Below are positions 1 to 7,181 of a stretch of DNA of 8,578 nucleotides, piece after piece. The stretch covers positions 1 to 8,578 of the forward strand of contig CAINSH010000119.1 of assembly GCA_903852955.1 (NCBI GenBank). Reading direction: 5' to 3'. The translations under genes were made by a program, and so were the position numbers. Source of the DNA: an uncultured Actinomycetes bacterium. Lineage in GTDB: Bacteria > Actinomycetota > Actinomycetes > Nanopelagicales > Nanopelagicaceae. Positions within the stretch are counted from its first letter, which is position 1; each line of letters opens with the position of its first letter. Under the pieces are notes generated by a model. It made no database searches. It saw nothing but the letters and a program-made list of their open reading frames with translations, and was not told the origin of the DNA.

Positions 1-1488
1 GATGCAGATTTTCTCGCCCTTCCATTAGCTGCAGTTAGCGATGCAGCAATAAGTACTGCCAAAGATGCCGGTGCCTCGCATGTCGATGTACGCATCGAAC
101 GCACTCGTAATGGCTTGTTATCACTTCGTGATGCACGTCCTGAAACTCAAAGCGATGAAACAAACGCTGGCCTTGGTGTTCGTGTGATCGTCAACGGTGC
201 ATGGGGTTTTGCTTCATCACCTGAAATTTCAGTTGATGTTGCGAAAAAACTTGCACACACCGCCGTTGCGATGGCAAAAACATCTAAGCCGCTCTCTACT
301 GAGTTAGTTTCACTTGTAACCGAACCTGTTTACGCAAATCAAACCTGGGTTTCAGATTACGAAATTGATCCCTTTACAGTTTCAGACTCAGATAAAAAAG
401 ATCGTTTAGCCGATTTGAGCAACCGTCTACTTGCTAGCGCTTCGGTTAATCACACGTCTGCGCACACGATGTATGTGAAGGAACAAAAACATTACGCCGA
501 TTCTTATGGCACTAGCACCACCCAACAACGTGTTCGAATCCAAACCCAGATAGAAGCGATTTCAATCGGTGAGCATGGTTTTGAATCCATGCGCACATTG
601 GCACAACCTGCCGGTTTTGGTTGGGAATGGATGGGAAATTCACATTGGAATTGGGATGCAGAAATTGCAGAACTTCCAACTTTGCTCGCAGAAAAAGTAG
701 CTGCGCCATCGGTTGAACCTGGTCGTTACGATGTTTTGATTCATCCATCAAATTTGTGGCTAACTATCCACGAGTCGATTGGACATGCAACCGAGCTTGA
801 CCGTGCAATCGGTTACGAAGCCAACTATGCCGGAACATCTTTTGCTACGCCAGATAAGTTAAATACTTTGAAATACGGTTCACCGTTAATGAACGTCACT
901 GGTGATCGAAATACTTCTCATGGGTTAAGCACTGTGGGCTTTGATGATGAAGGCGTCGCTGCCCAGCGCTGGGACATCATTAAAGATGGTATTTTGGTTG
1001 GCTATCAATTAGATCGCCGAATCGCGGCTCGTGTTAATCGCGATCGAAGCAATGGTTGCGCCTTTGCCGACTCCCCCGCCCACGTACCAATTCAACGTAT
1101 GCCAAATGTTTCCCTACAAGCAAATCCGACCGGTCCTACCTATGATGAAATGGTTGCGTCGATGGAAGATGGAATCATCATCAAAGGCGATAAGTCTTGG
1201 TCAATTGATATGCAGCGATATAACTTCCAATTTACTGGACAGCAATTTCATCGCGTCAAGAATGGAAAGATTGTTGGCCAGTTAAAAGATGTTGCATACC
1301 AAGCAACAACCACAGATTTCTGGGGTTCAATGAAAACTGTAGGTGGTCCATCTACCTATGTACTAGGTGGTGCATTTAACTGCGGTAAAGCACAACCTGG
1401 TCAGATTGCGGCAGTAAGTCATGGTTGCCCAGCGGCAATCTTTGACAAAGTAAATATTCTAAACACTGTTGCGGAGGCTGGAAAATGA
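1..1488 (+). CDS. tldD: TldD, zinc metalloprotease subunit of the TldD/TldE complex (5' partial)
   Basis: Catalytic subunit of the cytoplasmic TldD/TldE heterodimeric protease, which in E. coli matures microcin B17 and degrades unfolded peptides such as CcdA. The frame is open from base 1, and the first residues (DADFLALPLAAV...) match the usual N-terminus of actinobacterial TldD, so only a few residues are probably missing; the in-frame TTG at 115 is internal. Counting from base 1, 495 residues are present. The zinc motif HESIGH lies at residues 257-262 (bases 769-786). A C-terminal NCGK at about 460-463 (Cys461) corresponds to the position that supplies the third, cysteine ligand in E. coli TldD; this alignment is from memory. 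The stop overlaps the tldE start in ATGA, so the two subunits should be made together. Family identity is very secure; the physiological substrate in this organism is unknown. Confidence 0.95.
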   Translation, partial: DADFLALPLAAVSDAAISTAKDAGASHVDVRIERTRNGLLSLRDARPETQSDETNAGLGVRVIVNGAWGFASSPEISVDVAKKLAHTAVAMAKTSKPLSTELVSLVTEPVYANQTWVSDYEIDPFTVSDSDKKDRLADLSNRLLASASVNHTSAHTMYVKEQKHYADSYGTSTTQQRVRIQTQIEAISIGEHGFESMRTLAQPAGFGWEWMGNSHWNWDAEIAELPTLLAEKVAAPSVEPGRYDVLIHPSNLWLTIHESIGHATELDRAIGYEANYAGTSFATPDKLNTLKYGSPLMNVTGDRNTSHGLSTVGFDDEGVAAQRWDIIKDGILVGYQLDRRIAARVNRDRSNGCAFADSPAHVPIQRMPNVSLQANPTGPTYDEMVASMEDGIIIKGDKSWSIDMQRYNFQFTGQQFHRVKNGKIVGQLKDVAYQATTTDFWGSMKTVGGPSTYVLGGAFNCGKAQPGQIAAVSHGCPAAIFDKVNILNTVAEAGK

Positions 1489-2867
1489 TTTCTGCTCAAG
1501 ACTTAATTGAAAAAATCACTTCTGCTGCGACATGTGATGATTGCATCGTTGTCGTACGTGATAAGACTCAAGCAAATTTGCGTTGGGCAGGAAGCACGCT
1601 AACAACTAATGGTGTTATTCAAGAGCGAAGTGTCACGGTAGTTGCATTTGTGGCCGTAGATGGTGGCATGGCTTCAGGTGGCGTAACACGTACAGATGTT
1701 TCACTTGCCGATGTTCCTAAGCTTCTTGAAGAAGCAGTGGCTGCAGCAAAAGCTGCCGGCCCTGCCGATGATTACGCACCACTTGCTACAAATGTTTCTA
1801 TCGGTAACTGGGCGGCAGAACATGTGCCAACAGGACCAGAAGTATTTTCTTCTTTTGCTCCAGCATTAGGTGATATGTTTTCAAGATCAGTTGCCGACAA
1901 AATTGAACTCTTTGGATATTCAGAGCACACAAGTGAAACCACGTGGGTTGGCTCAAAGGGCGGTCTGCGCTTACGTAAAGATTCACCGGTTGGACGCGTT
2001 GAAATGACTGGAAAATCTCATGAGCGCTCACGATCTACCTGGGCAGGCGTCGAAACCCGCGATTTCAAAGATGTATCTGTAGCCGATTTAGATTCACAGA
2101 TCCGTCAACGTTTAACTTGGCAAGGCACCAAAGTTGATTTGCCTGCAGGTCGCTACGACACAATCTTGCCATCTGGTTCTGTTGCCGATCTGTTCACTTA
2201 CATGATGTGGGTTTCAACTGCCCGCGATGCACATGAAGGCCAATCTGTTTTTTCTAAAAAAGGTGGCGGAACGCGCATTGGTGAAAAGCTCTCAAATGTA
2301 TCGCTGCAATTTTTCACTGACCCAGAGTTTAAAGCGCTTCCCGCTTCAGACTTTGTGGCAACTGCAGTTAGTTCGCCATTTTCTTCAGTTTTTGACAATG
2401 GTCAACCAATCAAGCGGGTTGATTGGCTCAAAGATGGCGTCTTGCAATCTTTGATTCAGACTCGCGCATCGGCCAAATTAACCAATCTCGATTTCACTCC
2501 CATTGGTGAAAACTTAATTATGAGTGTTGATGGCGCAACTGGATCTCTCGAAGACTTAGTTAAGAAAGTAGACAACGGTCTACTTCTTACAACTTTCTGG
2601 TACATCCGTATGGTTGATCCAAACTCACTACTACTGACTGGTCTAACTCGCGACGGTGTTTATCACGTTAAGGGTGGCGAAGTTGTAGGTGCAACTAATA
2701 ATTTCCGTTGGAACGATTCACCGGTATCTGCACTTAATCGAATCGCACATGCAGGTGCATCCGTATGGACTCAGCCACGTGAATGGGCTGGCGATATGTC
2801 TAATATGTCGGTGCCGCCACTGGTCATTAAAGATTTCAATATGTCTACTGTGAGCCCAGGAAACTAA
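1485..2867 (+). CDS. tldE: TldE/PmbA, non-catalytic partner subunit of TldD
   Basis: Second subunit of the TldD/TldE protease, 460 residues, close to the usual family length. It shares the TldD fold, but the region equivalent to the zinc site (around residues 245-275, with DAHEGQSVF) has no HExxxH motif, as expected for TldE, which is thought to shape the peptide-access groove instead of cutting. The start is ATG at 1485, supported by a GGAGG ribosome binding site at 1473-1477 and by the 4-bp overlap with the tldD stop. The C-terminal part has the typical PmbA layout (WYIRMVDP, LTGLTRDGVY, NNFRWNDSP). The gene ends in a TAA that overlaps the stop codon of the convergent gene on the other strand. 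No RiPP precursor or toxin-antitoxin substrate is visible nearby, so the role is inferred to be general peptide turnover. Confidence 0.95.
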   Translation: MISAQDLIEKITSAATCDDCIVVVRDKTQANLRWAGSTLTTNGVIQERSVTVVAFVAVDGGMASGGVTRTDVSLADVPKLLEEAVAAAKAAGPADDYAPLATNVSIGNWAAEHVPTGPEVFSSFAPALGDMFSRSVADKIELFGYSEHTSETTWVGSKGGLRLRKDSPVGRVEMTGKSHERSRSTWAGVETRDFKDVSVADLDSQIRQRLTWQGTKVDLPAGRYDTILPSGSVADLFTYMMWVSTARDAHEGQSVFSKKGGGTRIGEKLSNVSLQFFTDPEFKALPASDFVATAVSSPFSSVFDNGQPIKRVDWLKDGVLQSLIQTRASAKLTNLDFTPIGENLIMSVDGATGSLEDLVKKVDNGLLLTTFWYIRMVDPNSLLLTGLTRDGVYHVKGGEVVGATNNFRWNDSPVSALNRIAHAGASVWTQPREWAGDMSNMSVPPLVIKDFNMSTVSPGN

Positions 2868-3496
2868 TCTTTCTCGCTCCAAGCTGCATTAATTGTTTCG
2901 ACGAAATGCTCTAACGGCTGTGCACCTGAAATTCCATATTTCATATCGACGACGAAAAATGGAACTCCGGTAGCACCAAGTTGGGCAGCTAACTCTCTAT
3001 CTGCAAACACTTCGCTTGCGAACTGATCTGATTCCAGGATATTCATAACATCTATAGCATCTAATCCGATGCTTTGAGCAATTGCGCATAGATCTTGATG
3101 TGAGAAAACTGGTTGGGAGTTCTCAAAATAGCCTGAATACATGGCGGTTAATAGCTCATCTTGCTTGCCTACGGTTTCTGACCACAACAAAATCCGATGA
3201 GCATCGAATGTATTTCCAGATAACGTCTCATCCAAGTTGTAGCAAAGCCCCTCCCCATCGGCTACTGCACAAACATTTGCCTGCATCGCCTTTACTTCAT
3301 CTTGAGATACCCGATACTTGCTGGCGAGTAGTTCTTTCGTAGGCATGGTTCCAGCGGCATCTGGTTGTAGTTCAAATGCGCGATGTCGAATCGTGATTTG
3401 ATCTTTAAATTCAAAACCGCTTAAGGCTTTTTCTAAACGCTTCTTACCTATGAAACACCAAGGGCAGACAACATCAGACCAGACATCAATAATCAT
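2864..3496 (-). CDS. FrnE-like DsbA-family thiol oxidoreductase
   Basis: Thioredoxin-fold protein of the FrnE subgroup of the DsbA family, 210 residues. The redox motif CPWC is at residues 11-14, right after the first beta strand, and is followed by FIGKKR as in FrnE proteins. A cis-proline candidate, TGVPFF with Pro179, sits near the C-terminus and faces the active site in this fold. The helical insertion between them carries the family-typical NTFDAHRIL at about 95-103. There is no signal peptide, so it should act in the cytoplasm, as a disulfide oxidoreductase or isomerase; members have been tied to polyketide synthesis and to oxidative-stress tolerance, but the substrate here is unknown. 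ATG at 3496 overlaps the stop of the upstream TipAS gene (ATGA), implying translational coupling. Its stop overlaps the tldE stop on the other strand. Confidence 0.9.
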   Translation of the reverse strand: MIIDVWSDVVCPWCFIGKKRLEKALSGFEFKDQITIRHRAFELQPDAAGTMPTKELLASKYRVSQDEVKAMQANVCAVADGEGLCYNLDETLSGNTFDAHRILLWSETVGKQDELLTAMYSGYFENSQPVFSHQDLCAIAQSIGLDAIDVMNILESDQFASEVFADRELAAQLGATGVPFFVVDMKYGISGAQPLEHFVETINAAWSEKD

Positions 3497-3870
3497 GAAT
3501 GAAGTTTACTGTTTGCCTTGATTGCATCATGAACATACTGAGCTAATCCAGACCTTTGGTTTTCATAAAAAGCAGTAAAACGGGGATCTGCAAGATACAT
3601 GTCAGCTAATCCGTTTTGGATTTCATAACTGCAGGTATAGAACCATTTAGTTATAGCTATGCGGTGAGCTTCGGCTGCCGCCATTGCATTTTCTGAATCT
3701 GGAGCAAGCCCAGATTCTTTGGCGGTAATGAATTGATCAACGGCAAGTTGCGCATCGGCAGCAGCAGCAGCAAAATCTGCTTTTGTATAGTCTTTTGTTT
3801 TATTTGCCGACTCTTTAAAAGCCTCGGTGTCGCCCCACCTTGACTGTGCTTCTGCCTGGTGCTCCTGCAT
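3493..3870 (-). CDS. Stand-alone TipAS-type antibiotic-recognition domain protein
   Basis: A 125-residue, mostly helical protein equivalent to the C-terminal ligand-binding domain of the Streptomyces MerR-family regulator TipAL (the TipAS form). Characteristic segments are RWGDTEAF (11-18), the AM..AEAHR stretch (62-70), KWFYTC (75-80), NGLADMY (86-92) and DPRFTAFY (95-102). Cys80 lies in the WFYxC segment, where TipAL has the cysteine that bonds covalently to thiopeptides; this equivalence is from memory of the family. There is no N-terminal MerR helix-turn-helix or coiled-coil helix: the upstream gene ends only 9 bp before the ATG, so the protein is made as the domain alone. AGGA lies 7 bases upstream of the start. 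It is likely a cytoplasmic binder or sequesterer of small hydrophobic or thiopeptide-like compounds, but the ligand is unknown. Its stop overlaps the frnE-like start. Confidence 0.85.
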   Translation of the reverse strand: MQEHQAEAQSRWGDTEAFKESANKTKDYTKADFAAAAADAQLAVDQFITAKESGLAPDSENAMAAAEAHRIAITKWFYTCSYEIQNGLADMYLADPRFTAFYENQRSGLAQYVHDAIKANSKLHS

Positions 3871-3879
3871 GGTTAAATC

Positions 3880-4452
3880 CTAACTAGGAAAATTGCTTTT
3901 CTTGTACGGTTTTCCGTTTTGGTCATATGTAATCCAGAGCCCCGATTGCTGCCCATTTTTAAATGAGCCTGACCTTAATTTTGTGCCATCTTTTCTAAAC
4001 CATTCCCAATAACCGTGCATCTTTGCTTGCTTCATTTTGCCTTTGGCTTTAAGGATCCCATTGCCATAAAACTCCATGTACTCACCCATCCGGTTTGGAT
4101 AAGAAGCATTGATGTGGGCGATTTTTACCTTGATGAGCTTCTTCAAAAGTGGTTTCGGAAAAGGTTTATCGAGTGCAAAATGGATTGAGCCTTTAGTCTG
4201 AACGTACTTTGCTAACTCTTTTTCCAGATACTGATTAATTAAACCGCCATATGGAAAGACTGAGTTATGGGCCTTATATCCATCAAAGCCAAGAACTGGA
4301 ACGCCTTCAACTTCAAAGGTGGGAATTCCGTACTTAATTACTTCTTGCGCGGTAGGTAGTTCGACCAAGATATCTGTGCGTAATTGAGCCAAGATCTCTC
4401 TTTGTTTCTTATCAAACTTCTTCAAGTGCGCTGTAACTTGTGCCTTGCTCAT
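3880..4452 (-). CDS. DUF1801 (YdhG-like) protein with C-terminal MORN/YwqK-like repeats
   Basis: A 190-residue two-part protein. Residues of roughly 5-115 resemble the DUF1801/YdhG-like domain: a helical start, the segment EVIKYGIPTF at 37-46, then GFDGYKAHNSVFPYGG at 55-70 and a lysine-rich helix at 99-111. Residues of roughly 127-188 hold two and a half short glycine/aromatic repeats of MORN or YwqK type (FYGNG...GYWEWF, then DGTKLRSGSF...GLWITY, then NGKPYKKSNF). No signal peptide or membrane segment is seen, so it is probably cytoplasmic. The biochemical function of DUF1801 proteins is poorly known (one Bacillus member is linked to intracellular iron handling), and I do not assign one here. 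The start ATG at 4452 overlaps the uppP stop (ATGA) with no strong ribosome binding site, which suggests translational coupling to uppP. Confidence 0.8.
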   Translation of the reverse strand: MSKAQVTAHLKKFDKKQREILAQLRTDILVELPTAQEVIKYGIPTFEVEGVPVLGFDGYKAHNSVFPYGGLINQYLEKELAKYVQTKGSIHFALDKPFPKPLLKKLIKVKIAHINASYPNRMGEYMEFYGNGILKAKGKMKQAKMHGYWEWFRKDGTKLRSGSFKNGQQSGLWITYDQNGKPYKKSNFPS

Positions 4453-5294
4453 GGATTAATAATGCCTGCTGACAACATGATTAACAACACTGAACCCAAA
4501 GCGATTCGATAAATAATAAAAGGTCTAAAGCTTTTAGTGCTCACGAACTTAAGTAACCAAGCAATAACGGCATAACCCACAACAAAGGCAACTGCCGTTG
4601 CTATAAATGTTTGTTGCAATGTATAGACATTGGGCACAGCATTTGTTCCAAAAGCATCCTTTAGCTGATAAAGACCACTGCCAAATACGGCCGGTATCGC
4701 CAAGAGAAAGGAATAACGCAATGCAGCTTCGCGGGTGTAGCCAAGATATCTTCCCATTGCAATCGTTGCACCAGAACGCGAAACTCCTGGAATTAATGCT
4801 AATGCTTGGGCTAATCCGTAAAGTACGCCGTGCTCTTGATTGAGTTGCTCAAGTGTTCGTTCTTTCTTTCCGTAATGATCTGCAACTCCCAAAATAATGC
4901 CAAAAATTATCAACGTACATGCGATTAGCCACAAAGATCTAAAATTATTTGTGATGATGTCTTTGCCAAGATATCCCAAAATTACAATCGGAATACTGCC
5001 GACAATAATCATCCAGCCCATGCGGACTAAGGATTCCTCTTCTGTATAAAGATCTTTGCGCAAGATTGCCCGTGAAAACCAGGAAGTAAAGATTTTTTTA
5101 ATGTCATTTCGAAAGAAAATAAGGACTGCAAGTTCAGTTCCTATTTGAGTAATTGCAGTAAATCTCGCCCCAGGATCTTGGGCATTGCCCAAAAATTCAC
5201 CCGCGATACGAATATGCGCACTTGATGAGATGGGTAGAAATTCAGTAAGGCCTTGCAGCAAACCTAAGAAAATAACTTCAAACAAAAGATTCAC
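4449..5294 (-). CDS. uppP: Undecaprenyl-diphosphatase UppP (BacA)
   Basis: Integral membrane phosphatase that converts undecaprenyl pyrophosphate to undecaprenyl phosphate, recycling the lipid carrier for peptidoglycan and other wall polymers; extra copies give bacitracin resistance. At 281 residues it is near the family length. The first conserved block QGLTEFLPISSSAH is at residues 14-27 with the Q/ExxxE pair (Q14, E18), the serine run and His27; the second block PGVSRSG is at 169-175 with the catalytic arginine at 173. About eight hydrophobic segments follow the BacA pattern. The GTG at 5294 has no properly spaced ribosome binding site; a TTG at 5285 does, so the protein may begin three residues later. 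It is the first gene of a tightly overlapping run of four and lies 54 bp downstream of the MFS gene, so it may also be transcribed with it. Confidence 0.95.
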   Translation of the reverse strand: MNLLFEVIFLGLLQGLTEFLPISSSAHIRIAGEFLGNAQDPGARFTAITQIGTELAVLIFFRNDIKKIFTSWFSRAILRKDLYTEEESLVRMGWMIIVGSIPIVILGYLGKDIITNNFRSLWLIACTLIIFGIILGVADHYGKKERTLEQLNQEHGVLYGLAQALALIPGVSRSGATIAMGRYLGYTREAALRYSFLLAIPAVFGSGLYQLKDAFGTNAVPNVYTLQQTFIATAVAFVVGYAVIAWLLKFVSTKSFRPFIIYRIALGSVLLIMLSAGIINP

Positions 5295-5299
5295 CTTTT
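5294..5299 (-). promoter_or_regulatory. Shine-Dalgarno candidate that favours a TTG start for uppP
   Basis: On the minus strand AAAAGG runs from 5299 to 5294. It abuts and overlaps the first base of the GTG at 5294, which makes it useless for that codon, but it lies 8 bases before the in-frame TTG at 5285. The TTG start would give a 278-residue UppP beginning MFEVIFLG, which still fits the family N-terminus. This is an inference from spacing only. Confidence 0.45.
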
Positions 5300-5348
5300 C
5301 AGCCGATTAACAATGCCTAATTCTAACGGTGTTGCTTTTATTATCCAG

Positions 5349-6560
5349 TTACAGGCTTATCTTTTCAGGCTTTCCTGCAAAGAACCCCACGATACCTAGC
5401 GCTACCCCCAGCAAAACTGGAATAACTAGCGCCGCACTCCAACTGAGCGTGGCATCAAATATTGCACCAACTATTCCTGGTGCAAATGCAGCCATCAAAT
5501 ATCCGATTGATTGCGCCATGATTGAAAGTGACCTGGTCTCAGATGCTTCAACGCTGCGCGTTACTGTGAGTAAAAGTGAAAGAGGAAAAGTAATTGATAG
5601 CCCGATGTTTGAAATAAGTAACCACACAACTAAACGCGGACCAGAGTCAAAAATAACTGCAGCAAAGCTAAGTGAAATCATTAGCCCCATCAGTACCAAG
5701 AAACCCTGGATGTTTTTGAGCTTAGATGCATAATGAGGAGCGGCGATACCAATTGCGGATCCCATAAACCCAGTGATCGAAACTGCTAACCCTGCATGGC
5801 TAAGTGTAAAACCTTTCGAAACTAGAATCGTAGGCAACCAGGTGGCTGTGCCGTAAAAAAGCATGGACTGCAATCCAAAAAATATTGCGATTGACCAGGC
5901 TCCTGGTCGTTTCAGAAGCACTGAATGAAACTTCGAATTAACTTCCATATGATTTGAATCAGGTGAACGTGCAATTCGAAGCATCCACCAAATCGATGAG
6001 ATGAAACCGATAACTAACCAAGGCACCATGGATAAACGCCAACCCCAAGAAGTTGCCTCGGCGAGTGGGACTGCAACCGCTACAGATATTGCGGCGAAAG
6101 TACCCATAATGGTTATGTAAATACCAGTGATTAACCCGGAATGATCGGGAACATTCTCTTTTACCCACACTGGAAGTGAAAAGTTAAGAACTGCAATCGC
6201 GATTCCTACGGTTACCGAAGAAACAAAAAGAATTGGGACGTTGCCAACTGTGCGCAAGAAAATCGCTCCAGTTAATACTGCCAAAGTCCAAGCAATGACC
6301 TTATTGGTCCCCCCAATTTTCCCAACAAATGGCATGAGAAAAGCGCTGCCCGCAAAGCATAAAACTGACAGTGAAGTTAAGAAAGAAAGTTGAAATGAAC
6401 TCAAGCTGTACTGCGTTTTAAGAATTGGATACAGAGGGCTCATGATTGTTAGACCTGCGCGCATGTTTATGGCCGTGATAAAAATGGGTAGCCCTCGCGT
6501 GATGGCTTCTCGATTGCTTAGAACTTGCTGAGGCATTGTTGAAGAATAACCCAACTTCAC
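5349..6560 (-). CDS. MFS transporter of the CynX/NimT-like type
   Basis: A 403-residue membrane protein with about twelve hydrophobic segments in two halves separated by a polar stretch near residues 195-215 (ARSPDSNHMEVNSKF), typical of the major facilitator superfamily. The first helix carries INMRAGLTIMSPL, close to the N-(L/M)R-x-(A/G)-(L/I)-T pattern of the cyanate permease CynX / NimT subgroup, and LSVLCFAGSAF follows in helix 2. The substrate cannot be read from the sequence: no cynS or other catabolic gene is nearby. The start is taken as GTG at 6560 because GGAAG lies 4 bases upstream (6569-6565); an ATG at 6536 lacks any ribosome binding site. It is divergent from the lipoprotein gene and 54 bp upstream of uppP. 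I could not identify a convincing promoter for it. Confidence 0.88.
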   Translation of the reverse strand: MKLGYSSTMPQQVLSNREAITRGLPIFITAINMRAGLTIMSPLYPILKTQYSLSSFQLSFLTSLSVLCFAGSAFLMPFVGKIGGTNKVIAWTLAVLTGAIFLRTVGNVPILFVSSVTVGIAIAVLNFSLPVWVKENVPDHSGLITGIYITIMGTFAAISVAVAVPLAEATSWGWRLSMVPWLVIGFISSIWWMLRIARSPDSNHMEVNSKFHSVLLKRPGAWSIAIFFGLQSMLFYGTATWLPTILVSKGFTLSHAGLAVSITGFMGSAIGIAAPHYASKLKNIQGFLVLMGLMISLSFAAVIFDSGPRLVVWLLISNIGLSITFPLSLLLTVTRSVEASETRSLSIMAQSIGYLMAAFAPGIVGAIFDATLSWSAALVIPVLLGVALGIVGFFAGKPEKISL

Positions 6561-6585
6561 CTATCTTCCGTCTCACATTGATAAT
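6556..6585 (+). promoter_or_regulatory. Candidate promoter of the lipoprotein gene
   Basis: A possible -35 box TTCACC (6556-6561) and -10 box GATAAT (6580-6585) are 18 bases apart, placing a transcript start near 6592 and a leader of about 35 bases before the ATG at 6627. The -35 box overlaps the first codon of the divergent MFS gene, so the two promoters would have to share this 66-bp gap. Assigned only from similarity to the sigma-70 consensus. Confidence 0.35.
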
Positions 6586-6615
6586 GGCCTTTTTGGTAAC
6601 CTATGGCTATCGACG

Positions 6616-6621
6616 AAGGAG
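6616..6621 (+). promoter_or_regulatory. Ribosome binding site deciding the lipoprotein start
   Basis: AAGGAG lies 5 bases before the ATG at 6627. An in-frame ATG at 6603 would place this site inside the gene and would put eight acidic and polar residues in front of the signal peptide, so 6627 is the better start. Confidence 0.8.
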
Positions 6622-6626
6622 AGAAA

Positions 6627-7175
6627 ATGAAGAAAACAATTTTTGCCATCATGATCACTTTACTTTTGACTAGTTGTTCAACGAATAAGGCAGAGGTCAA
6701 TAATGAGCAATCTGTGAAGTTTTCAGCACCCTCCACGTGCGAACAAACTAAGGTAGTTGCAGCTTTTGACGCTCAAGTGAAGGGGTCAAAATATGTCCCT
6801 ACAGATTGGCAACCATCAGAAGGCACCGACCTATTTGATGCAATTAATAACGGTGGCATTGCTTGCTCTTACGGAATTCAAGTGGCAGAAGTTGGTGGAA
6901 CCATTTTGTGGGCAAACAACTCAAACGGCTTATGGGATAAAAAAGAAAAACAGTGGTTGGCAGATGGCCAGCAATTAGTGGATTTACCTGGACTAGATGA
7001 AGACAAAGCTCTTATGTTAAAAGAAGGTTCTACCGCCGCCGATGAAATGCATGTTTGGGGCGTTAATGTGCTCTACGAAGGTGTTTGGATTCAATTAAAT
7101 GCATCATTTTTACAAAATATTGATGAGGCAATGCCAATCATTAAATCAGCAATCGATTCTTTAGTTACTAGTTGA
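6627..7175 (+). CDS. Predicted lipoprotein of unknown function
   Basis: A 182-residue exported protein. The N-terminus has two lysines, a hydrophobic core (residues 4-14) and the lipobox LTSC with Cys17, so it should be lipid-anchored on the outer face of the cytoplasmic membrane. The mature part contains only two further cysteines, Cys38 and Cys80, which could form a disulfide, and is rich in Trp, Asp and Asn, as expected for an extracytoplasmic globular domain. A cysteine soon after the anchor and a second in an IACSYGI context recall small actinobacterial lipoproteins of the DUF3558 type, but the resemblance is too weak to assign a family. The start was chosen by the AAGGAG site at 6616. 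It appears monocistronic: the MFS gene is divergent upstream, and a hairpin and the yceI promoter region follow. Confidence 0.8.
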   Translation: MKKTIFAIMITLLLTSCSTNKAEVNNEQSVKFSAPSTCEQTKVVAAFDAQVKGSKYVPTDWQPSEGTDLFDAINNGGIACSYGIQVAEVGGTILWANNSNGLWDKKEKQWLADGQQLVDLPGLDEDKALMLKEGSTAADEMHVWGVNVLYEGVWIQLNASFLQNIDEAMPIIKSAIDSLVTS

Positions 7176-7181
7176 GTGCAG

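Noticed and set aside
512..751. Open frame of 79 codons antisense to tldD
   Set aside because: It is inside the conserved tldD coding region with no start signal, and is explained by the codon pattern of the real gene.
2227..2454. Open frame of 75 codons on the + strand inside tldE
   Set aside because: It is an out-of-frame reading of tldE with no ribosome binding site or domain signal.
5295..5348. Possible separate uppP promoter (TAGAAT-like -10 on the - strand) in the gap after the MFS gene
   Set aside because: A TAGAAT hexamer is present but no acceptable -35 box lies at the right spacing, so I cannot tell whether uppP has its own promoter or is read from the MFS gene.
5329..5733. Open frame of 134 codons on the + strand antisense to the MFS gene
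   Set aside because: It lies wholly over the 3' part of a clear membrane transporter and its translation is a low-complexity Ser/Ile/Pro-rich mix without recognisable motif or ribosome binding site.
6603..6626. Upstream ATG adding eight residues to the lipoprotein
   Set aside because: It has no ribosome binding site, would put acidic residues before the signal peptide, and the good AAGGAG site serves the ATG at 6627.
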